Below, piece after piece: positions 1 to 4,730 of a stretch of DNA of 5,899 bases. Both the position numbers and the translations under genes were made by a program. Below the pieces are notes generated by a model. The model was not told the DNA's origin. It saw only the letters and a list, made by a program, of their open reading frames with translations, and made no database searches. This stretch comes from Bdellovibrionaceae bacterium UBA2316 (GTDB lineage: Bacteria; Bdellovibrionota; Bdellovibrionia; Bdellovibrionales; Bdellovibrionaceae). Position 1 is the stretch's first letter. Each line of letters opens with the position of its first letter. The DNA is taken from NCBI GenBank assembly GCA_002345205.1, contig DDVI01000095.1:1-5899 (forward strand). Direction: 5' to 3'.

Positions 1-1
1 T

Positions 2-58
2 CCACAACAATTTTTAATATCTCTCTTAAAAGTTGCTAAGAAAAATTTCCCCGTTTAA
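2..58 (+). CDS. Possible 3' end of an upstream gene (partial)
   Basis: From base 2 this frame stays open to a TAA at 56-58 and encodes 18 residues, ending in KKNFPV. The other two plus frames stop earlier: a TAA at 37-39 in frame 1 and a TAA at about 15-17 in frame 3. If real, it is the C-terminal tail of a gene beginning left of the window, and the hairpin at 62-100 would lie immediately after its stop. Eighteen codons without a stop can easily arise by chance, and I recognise no family, so this is only a candidate. Confidence 0.22.
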   Translation, partial: PQQFLISLLKVAKKNFPV

Positions 59-61
59 CGA

Positions 62-100
62 TGAGTCTTTACCGTAAGCCTAAGTTGCGGTAAAGACTCA
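62..100. other. Perfect 13-bp inverted repeat just upstream of rlmK
   Basis: TGAGTCTTTACCG (62-74) is the exact reverse complement of CGGTAAAGACTCA (88-100). In RNA the stem can extend inward by U75-G87, A76-U86 and A77-U85, giving 16 pairs and a 7-base loop (78-84). The stem ends six bases before the rlmK ATG at 107. No T-run follows on either strand, so it is not a canonical intrinsic terminator. It could stop transcription from an upstream gene by another route, protect mRNA ends, bind a protein, or restrict ribosome access to rlmK. The repeat is certain; its role is not. Confidence 0.8.
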
Positions 101-106
101 AACCTT

Positions 107-1021
107 ATGGACGCAATTCTAAACCGACTCATGAAAAATTACGAACGCATTTTCCCATGGGCCCAGCGTAACCATGTTGAAGCCTTTCGCATATACGATC
201 GCGATATACCTGAATACCCGTTCATATTAGACCTCTACAAAGATATTGGCATTATTTACGACAAATCTAATCCCCTAATTGCTCGTGATAAACTTCATTT
301 CGAAGACTTTCAGGAAGCCGTTCAAAAACTTTGGCCAAATTGGCAGCACTGTTTTATCAAACAGCGCCGCCGCAAAGAAGGTCAGGAGCAATATGAACGC
401 ATTGATGAAAAAGAATTTAAAATCGTCGTACAAGAAGGCAAAGCTCAATTTCATGTTAACCTATCCGATTACCTTGATACGGGTCTATTTTTAGATCATC
501 GAACTTTACGATATAAAGTATTTAAAACGTCTAAGGGTAAGCAGGTGTTAAACTTGTTCTGCTATACAGGAGCTTTTAGCGTACATGCCGCCCTGGGCGG
601 GGCTAAAACGACAAGCATCGATATGTCTAAAACATATATTGAGTGGGCTCAGCAGAACTTCAAACTGAATAAAATCCCTGTAGAGCAGCATATTTTCCAT
701 GCGGCTAACGTAATGGACATTTTACCGACTTTGACGGACCGATACGATACAATCATTTTAGATCCTCCGACGTTTTCAAACTCAAAAAAAATGGTGGATT
801 CCTTTGAAGTGGAACGTGATCAAGTAGGCCTAGTGGATTCGTGCATGAAATTGCTAAAAGAAAACGGAGTACTCTATTTTTCCTGTAATAAAAGAACTTT
901 CCGTATCGATACGAAAATCACTGAAAAATATGATGTAAAAAATATTACAAAAGACACGATCCCTATCGATTTTCATGACCAAAAAATTCATCATTGTTTT
1001 GAAATTTCTCATCGAAAATAA
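107..1021 (+). CDS. rlmK: Stand-alone RlmK-type 23S rRNA (guanine-N7) methyltransferase
   Basis: The 304-residue cytosolic protein is a class I AdoMet-dependent methyltransferase that matches, from memory, the C-terminal (RlmK) half of E. coli RlmKL along its whole length. That half makes m7G2069 in 23S rRNA. Visible landmarks are NRLMKN (6-11), YDRDIPEY (30-37), DYLDTGLFLDHR (121-132), AdoMet motif I VLNLFCYTGAFS (147-158), the acidic end of strand 2 at D172, and the catalytic-loop signature DPPTFSNSKKM (219-229), close to the E. coli DPPTFSNSKRM. The N-terminal THUMP and RlmL (m2G2445) domains are absent, so this is a single-activity version, not a truncation. The ATG at 107 is preferred over the ATG at 131 because residues 6-11 are conserved in the family. 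No clear Shine-Dalgarno precedes either start, and a hairpin ends six bases upstream. Some RlmI-like confusion is possible, but the SNSK signature favours RlmK. Confidence 0.9.
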   Translation: MDAILNRLMKNYERIFPWAQRNHVEAFRIYDRDIPEYPFILDLYKDIGIIYDKSNPLIARDKLHFEDFQEAVQKLWPNWQHCFIKQRRRKEGQEQYERIDEKEFKIVVQEGKAQFHVNLSDYLDTGLFLDHRTLRYKVFKTSKGKQVLNLFCYTGAFSVHAALGGAKTTSIDMSKTYIEWAQQNFKLNKIPVEQHIFHAANVMDILPTLTDRYDTIILDPPTFSNSKKMVDSFEVERDQVGLVDSCMKLLKENGVLYFSCNKRTFRIDTKITEKYDVKNITKDTIPIDFHDQKIHHCFEISHRK

Positions 1022-1056
1022 GTCGTCAGTTAAAAAGTCTTAATTTCTTATTTACT

Positions 1057-1087
1057 TAGGGACTAAAAGGCTTTACAAGGTCCCCTA
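1057..1087 (+). promoter_or_regulatory. Ribosome binding site and possible hairpin at the speDE start
   Basis: AAGG at 1077-1080 lies six bases before the ATG at 1087 and is a good Shine-Dalgarno. The same stretch can fold: GGGAC (1059-1063) pairs with GTCCC (1080-1084), and TA (1057-1058) pairs with TA (1086-1087) if C1085 bulges. Inside, TAAA (1064-1067) can pair with TTTA (1072-1075) around the loop AGGC. The fold would hold the last G of the Shine-Dalgarno and the A of the start codon, leaving CAAG (1076-1079) as a bulge. Control of translation is inferred only; the RBS itself is well supported. Confidence 0.5.
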
Positions 1088-2373
1088 TGAACGCATTAGG
1101 AAGACATATTTTAGTAGAATTCACTGGTTGCAATGCTGACGTTTTAAATGATGTTTCAGCTATTGAAAAAAGCATGATCGATGCTGCCAAAATTGCTGGC
1201 GCTACCGTTATCAGCTCTAACTTTCACCATTTTTCTCCGTGGGGAGTTTCTGGAGTTGTAGTTATTCAAGAGAGCCATTTAGCCATCCATACTTGGCCAG
1301 AATATCGTTACGCATCGGTGGACTTATTCACGTGCGGCGAAACGGTAGATCCTTGGGTTTCGTTCGAACATTTAAAACAGGCACTGGAAGCGACTTATTC
1401 TGCAATCGAATTAAATCGCGGCGCTTTGAACATCATCAAAAAATCTGATTACAAACCAACTAACGTTCGTATTGATCCATCTAATCAGATCGACACTAAA
1501 AACTTTAAAATTGCACGTAACGTTTGGTTCACTGACAAAGACGACATGCAAGCTTTGTCACTTCGCTACACTGGCGATGTGTTGTTTAATGAAACGACAG
1601 ATTTCCAGCAAGTGCGCGTATTCGACACGCTAGCTTACGGCAAAATGCTTGCGATTAATAACATGGTTATGTGCACTGAACGAGATGAATTCCATTATCA
1701 CGAAATGATCGTTCACCCAGTTGCTCAACTCAGCAAAAACTTGAAAAACGTTTTAGTTATCGGTGGTGGCGACGGCGGGACAATTCGCGAGTTATTTAAA
1801 TATAGCTCAATTGAAAAAGTAACGATGGTTGAAATTGACGAAGCCGTTATCAATGCTTCTAAAAAACATTTACCAACATTAAATACTGAATTCGGTAATC
1901 CAAAATTAAACTTAATCGTTGGTGATGGGATCGAACACGTTCGTAATGCAAAAGCAGGAACTTATGACCTTGTTATTGTAGACGGCTCTGATCCGGTCGG
2001 GCCAGCTGAAGGTTTATTCACTAAAGCATTCTACGCAGATTGCGCACGCGTATTGACTGACGATGGTATGCTTGTAACTCAAGGTGAATCGCCGATGTTT
2101 CATACAAATACGTTTGTTGAATTGAATCACTGCTTAAAAGACATCTTCGGGATGCAGAAAGTTCACACGATGCTATTTCATGCAACGACATACCCATCTG
2201 GTATGTGGTCGCTAATGATGGCATCAAAGAAAGCTTTGAATCCTAAAACTGAAATCGACATTAAAAAAACGGCTGAGTTCGTTAAGCAAAAGAACTTGAA
2301 GTACTATAATGAAGAACTTCATGCTGCTGCTTTCTGCTTACCAAACTTTGTAAAAAACCTACTCGAAAAGTAG
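1087..2373 (+). CDS. speDE: Bifunctional AdoMet decarboxylase-spermidine synthase (SpeD-SpeE fusion)
   Basis: This 428-residue enzyme joins two consecutive steps of spermidine synthesis. Residues 1 to about 118 are a prokaryotic class 1B AdoMet decarboxylase. It has the self-cleavage site E62-S63 in QESHLAIHTWPE, which yields the pyruvoyl group, plus H68 and C83, the same numbering as the Thermotoga maritima enzyme. After a linker (about 119-140), residues about 141-428 form a near full-length aminopropyltransferase. It shows TERDEFHYHEM (197-207), the nucleotide loop GGGDGG (226-231), the acidic strand end VEIDE (248-252), GDG (279-281), DGSDPVGPAEGLF (299-311) with D299 at the expected catalytic position, and TYPSGMWS (368-375). 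Self-cleavage would leave the pyruvoyl group at the N-terminus of the 366-residue chain that also carries the synthase. Putrescine is the usual acceptor, but acceptor choice cannot be read here. A clear Shine-Dalgarno fixes the start. The radical SAM gene follows after five bases. Confidence 0.97.
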   Translation: MNALGRHILVEFTGCNADVLNDVSAIEKSMIDAAKIAGATVISSNFHHFSPWGVSGVVVIQESHLAIHTWPEYRYASVDLFTCGETVDPWVSFEHLKQALEATYSAIELNRGALNIIKKSDYKPTNVRIDPSNQIDTKNFKIARNVWFTDKDDMQALSLRYTGDVLFNETTDFQQVRVFDTLAYGKMLAINNMVMCTERDEFHYHEMIVHPVAQLSKNLKNVLVIGGGDGGTIRELFKYSSIEKVTMVEIDEAVINASKKHLPTLNTEFGNPKLNLIVGDGIEHVRNAKAGTYDLVIVDGSDPVGPAEGLFTKAFYADCARVLTDDGMLVTQGESPMFHTNTFVELNHCLKDIFGMQKVHTMLFHATTYPSGMWSLMMASKKALNPKTEIDIKKTAEFVKQKNLKYYNEELHAAAFCLPNFVKNLLEK

Positions 2374-2374
2374 G
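2358..2374 (+). promoter_or_regulatory. Stop/RBS hairpin joining speDE to the radical SAM gene
   Basis: CCTACT (2358-2363) and AGTAGG (2369-2374) form a perfect 6-bp stem around the 5-base loop CGAAA. The right arm contains the speDE stop codon TAG (2371-2373). It also holds the only Shine-Dalgarno-like sequence, AGTAGG, which ends four bases before the next ATG at 2379. A ribosome finishing speDE would open the stem and expose this site, the usual arrangement for translational coupling. The sequence match is certain; the regulatory role is inferred, and a 6-bp stem is only modestly stable. Confidence 0.5.
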
Positions 2375-2378
2375 CGTT

Positions 2379-3968
2379 ATGAATCCGGTGTCGAATTCCA
2401 TATTGCTATGTGCGCTGAATTCGACGTATCAACACGCAGCCTTTGGGCTGCGCTACTTACGCGCCAACCTAAAAGAACTTAAAGAACAATCTACTATTAT
2501 TGAATTTACAATCGCTCAGAGTCCTCTAGAAATCGTAGAAAAGATTTTGTCGCTAAATCCAAAAATTGTTGGTTTTGGTGTGTATATTTGGAATACCGAT
2601 GAAGTTTTAAAAGTCATTCGCCACCTAAAACAATTAGCGCCGGAAATTAAGGTCGTCCTAGGGGGACCCGAAATCAGTTACGAAACTGAAACTCAAGCCC
2701 ATGTATACTACTGCGACTATATCATCAAAGGTGAAGCTGATTTTTCGTTCTACAATTTATGCTGTGACATTTTATCGAATCGCCCACTTGATGGATGGAA
2801 TAAAATTTCTCAGCACCCATTACCTGATATCAAAGCGATTGAATTGCCGTATGACTTATATTCAGACGATGACATTCAAAATCGCGTTCTGTATGTCGAA
2901 GCTTCGCGTGGCTGCCCCTACAAATGCGAATACTGCCTATCATCACTCGATGTTTCCGTTCGCAATTTTGCGGTAGAGCCATTTTTAGCGCAAATGCAGG
3001 TACTAATTGATCGTGGAGCTAAACAATTTAAGTTTGTGGACCGTACATTTAATTTAAGCCCCACTATTTCCGAATCCATTCTGCTTTTCTTTTTGAAACA
3101 GATCGATAAAGGTTTGTTCCTACATTTCGAAATGGTTCCGGATCGCTTGCCTGACAATTTAAAAGAGTTGATTAAACAATTTCCTGACGGTTCCCTCCAG
3201 TTTGAAATCGGTATCCAAACTTTGAATGAAACCGTTTCTGGTTTTATTAGTCGCCGCCAAAACCACGTCAAGATGCAAGAGAATTTCTTATTCTTGAGGG
3301 AACATACAAAAGTTCACACTCACGCCGATCTTATTGTAGGCTTACCCGCAGAGTCTTTAGAAAGCTTTAAAAAAGGCTTTGATAAGCTGATTCAGTGGGA
3401 TCCTGATGAAATTCAAGTGGGTATCTTAAAGCGTTTAAAAGGAACACCAATTATTCGCCACCAAGCCAAATTTGAAATGGTTTATTCAGAAAATACGCCT
3501 TACCAAATTTTAAAGACGAAAGATCTAACGTTTCAGGAACTGCAGCAGATGAATCGTTTCTCGCGCTATTGGGATATGATTGCAAATTCGGGTCAGTTCA
3601 ACCTAACAATGAACTTTCTAAAACAGAAAACTAAGGTCGAAGAAAAGTCGCTCTTTGATTTATTTTTCAATTTATCTCAATTCCTGTATGAGCGTCACCG
3701 GGGAACTTTCGCTATCTCGTTAATGAATTTAACGGAATCGGTTTTTAGATACATAGTCGATACCCTTCATGTTCCAGAGACTGAAGCTGCTGAATTAATT
3801 TACCGCGATTTCTGCACACGTAAAAAACGCGATATCCCCATCTATCTAAAACCATTTATTGAGCATAGTTCTAAAACTCCAACGGCAGCAAAGCCCAAAG
3901 AGACAGGTCCAAAAGATAGCCTACGTAAACGGCAATCGAACCATTCTGCTCAAGAAGCTGTTGTTTGA
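2379..3968 (+). CDS. Cobalamin-binding-type radical SAM protein, DUF4080-like C-terminus
   Basis: The 529-residue protein has three parts. Residues about 7-135 are a Rossmann-like B12-binding domain with first strand SILLCALN, the family-like stretch YQHAAFGLRYL (17-27), IVGFGVYIWN (63-72), VVLGGPEIS (92-100) and the end motif IIKGEAD (115-121). Residues about 168-360 are a radical SAM core with the iron-sulfur motif C179-x3-C183-x2-C186 in EASRGCPYKCEYC, then FEIGIQTLN (275-283) and HADLIVGLPAES (315-326). Residues about 375-490, with RFSRYWDMIANSGQF (393-407), resemble DUF4080. Residues 497-529 are a polar, basic, probably disordered tail. The reaction is unknown; the class commonly does methyl transfers or rearrangements using a 5'-deoxyadenosyl radical. 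The B12 domain lacks the DxHxxG cobalt-ligand motif, as in many such proteins. It starts five bases after speDE, and its last 19 bases overlap the convergent gene. Fold and cofactors are sure; function is not. Confidence 0.93.
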   Translation: MNPVSNSILLCALNSTYQHAAFGLRYLRANLKELKEQSTIIEFTIAQSPLEIVEKILSLNPKIVGFGVYIWNTDEVLKVIRHLKQLAPEIKVVLGGPEISYETETQAHVYYCDYIIKGEADFSFYNLCCDILSNRPLDGWNKISQHPLPDIKAIELPYDLYSDDDIQNRVLYVEASRGCPYKCEYCLSSLDVSVRNFAVEPFLAQMQVLIDRGAKQFKFVDRTFNLSPTISESILLFFLKQIDKGLFLHFEMVPDRLPDNLKELIKQFPDGSLQFEIGIQTLNETVSGFISRRQNHVKMQENFLFLREHTKVHTHADLIVGLPAESLESFKKGFDKLIQWDPDEIQVGILKRLKGTPIIRHQAKFEMVYSENTPYQILKTKDLTFQELQQMNRFSRYWDMIANSGQFNLTMNFLKQKTKVEEKSLFDLFFNLSQFLYERHRGTFAISLMNLTESVFRYIVDTLHVPETEAAELIYRDFCTRKKRDIPIYLKPFIEHSSKTPTAAKPKETGPKDSLRKRQSNHSAQEAVV

Positions 3969-4261
3969 TTTAATAGATTCTGTATTTGATGAAGATCTTC
4001 AATCTCTGATTGCACTAATGCCGAACTCATTATTTTCTTTTCGATTCGGCTTCTTGCAATTTTATAAACTGATATCATATAAATCGATAAAATAATTAGT
4101 CCTAGCCAGCTTAAAAAAATCATCATCGTACCAAAAATAAAAGCACTTCGCGTTGTCTTTTGATAGTCGGAGAACGCCTTGTGTACGATGTACAAATTGA
4201 TATTTGCTAATAGAAACGTAACAAGTGCTCCAACGGCGCCGATAGCGGCAATCTCTGGCAT
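3950..4261 (-). CDS. Small two-helix membrane protein, function unknown
   Basis: The 103-residue protein belongs to no family I recognise. Two hydrophobic segments, about residues 5-25 (IAAIGAVGALVTFLLANINL region) and 40-66 (AFIFGTMMIFLSWLGLIILS region), should span the inner membrane. The 14-residue polar loop between them contains K28, K35 and R38. The tail, about 67-103, is charged then polar (ARSRIEKK, then QSEIEDLHQIQNLLNQ) and could form an amphipathic or coiled helix. The start at 4261 is supported by GTGAGG on the minus strand, four bases upstream, which overlaps the stop region of the lipoprotein gene. Only six bases separate the genes, so co-translation is likely. Its last 19 bases run antisense to the end of the radical SAM gene. 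An overlapping minus frame (4280-4062) lacks these features. Confidence 0.75.
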   Translation of the reverse strand: MPEIAAIGAVGALVTFLLANINLYIVHKAFSDYQKTTRSAFIFGTMMIFLSWLGLIILSIYMISVYKIARSRIEKKIMSSALVQSEIEDLHQIQNLLNQTTAS

Positions 4262-4267
4262 ATGACC

Positions 4268-4663
4268 TCACGAACGGCATTCGGGCTCTAACAAATAACT
4301 ACTTTGATTCGCATGAACGAATGCGTTTGTTCCTACGATATCCACCAATAGTATCGAAATCAAACCACCATCAATCAAAACACCCAAAAAAGTTGCAGGA
4401 TCGACTGATCGGCGTACCACCTGTTCACGGGAATCGCAGTTTTCTTTTTTACCTACGAATGTAACTCGTCCCCGCTTAGGGATGGTAACTTCCAACGGAG
4501 CTTCAGGTCCTGCTATTCCGCGGTAAACATCATTTACATAAATTTTCGTATCACTTACACTTGATAAAATTTCGACTTGTTCGGTTGAACCATGCAAGAT
4601 TGTCGCACAGGAAATTAATTGAAACGATAATAGAAAAACCAGTCCAGTTCGCCAGATCCGCAT
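4268..4663 (-). CDS. Small outer-membrane-type lipoprotein, PEGA-like
   Basis: The 131-residue protein starts with a lipoprotein signal: R2 and R5, a hydrophobic core (7-15), and the lipobox LISC with C19 as the acylated residue. Alanine at +2 gives no inner-membrane retention signal, so an outer-membrane location is likely. The mature N-terminus CATILHGSTEQVEILSS resembles many small lipoproteins in which CATI-x-x-G-x-x-Q precedes a PEGA-like beta domain (here about 28-72, with TKIYVNDVYRG and APLEVTIPKRG). A hydrophobic, glycine-containing segment follows (about 91-113). It matches the pattern F-L-x-x-L-x-x-GG...D...G seen near the end of such proteins, ending with YLLEPE. C76 and C128 might form a disulfide. 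A promoter candidate lies close upstream (4701-4673); only a weak AGAG precedes the ATG. The two-membrane gene follows by six bases. Lipoprotein status is firm; the role is unknown. Confidence 0.85.
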   Translation of the reverse strand: MRIWRTGLVFLLSFQLISCATILHGSTEQVEILSSVSDTKIYVNDVYRGIAGPEAPLEVTIPKRGRVTFVGKKENCDSREQVVRRSVDPATFLGVLIDGGLISILLVDIVGTNAFVHANQSSYLLEPECRS

Positions 4664-4672
4664 ATATCTCTA

Positions 4673-4701
4673 GCTATACAGCTTATGAATATTGACTTCA
4701 A
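4673..4701 (-). promoter_or_regulatory. Sigma70-like promoter candidate for the lipoprotein operon
   Basis: Read on the minus strand, TTGAAG (4701-4696) and TATAGC (4678-4673) are separated by exactly 17 bases. Each hexamer matches four of six consensus positions. Expected transcription start is near 4666, giving a leader of only about 2-4 bases before the ATG at 4663, so the weak AGAG upstream of the start would not be transcribed. Support is by pattern only. Confidence 0.4.
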
Positions 4702-4722
4702 TAAAATTAATTCATCTACTAT
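4692..4722 (+). promoter_or_regulatory. Promoter candidate for the metallopeptidase gene
   Basis: TTGACT (4692-4697) is a five-of-six -35 match. The best -10 is TACTAT (4717-4722), four of six, at a long 19-base spacing. Transcription would then start at about 4729-4731, at or next to the ATG at 4731, and there is no Shine-Dalgarno before that ATG. The -35 overlaps the minus-strand -35 of the lipoprotein promoter within the imperfect palindrome ATTGACTTCAAT (4691-4702). Spacing makes this weaker than its partner. Confidence 0.3.
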
Positions 4723-4730
4723 TGCCTACT

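Noticed and set aside
33..59. Promoter-like TTGCTA...TTTAAC upstream of rlmK
   Set aside because: Spacing is only 15 bases and the -10 match is poor, so I do not call it.
62..100. Rho-independent terminator at the inverted repeat
   Set aside because: The stem is strong, but no T-run follows on either strand, so it is listed as an inverted repeat of unknown role.
107..1021. rlmK as a truncated RlmKL pseudogene
   Set aside because: The protein begins at the natural domain boundary and retains all motifs, so a stand-alone enzyme explains it better than decay.
1022..1086. Terminator or promoter between rlmK and speDE
   Set aside because: No stem followed by a T-run and no convincing pair of hexamers; whether rlmK and speDE share a transcript stays open.
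2918..3271. 117-codon minus-strand frame
   Set aside because: It is fully antisense to the radical SAM core, where the plus-strand motifs are unmistakable.
3859..4095. 78-codon plus-strand frame running past the radical SAM stop
   Set aside because: It overlaps two better-supported genes in other frames and has no Shine-Dalgarno or family resemblance.
4062..4280. 72-codon minus-strand frame overlapping the small membrane protein
   Set aside because: It is in another frame of a gene that has a better Shine-Dalgarno, two clear membrane segments and operon spacing; the protein is arginine-rich at first and has no domain.
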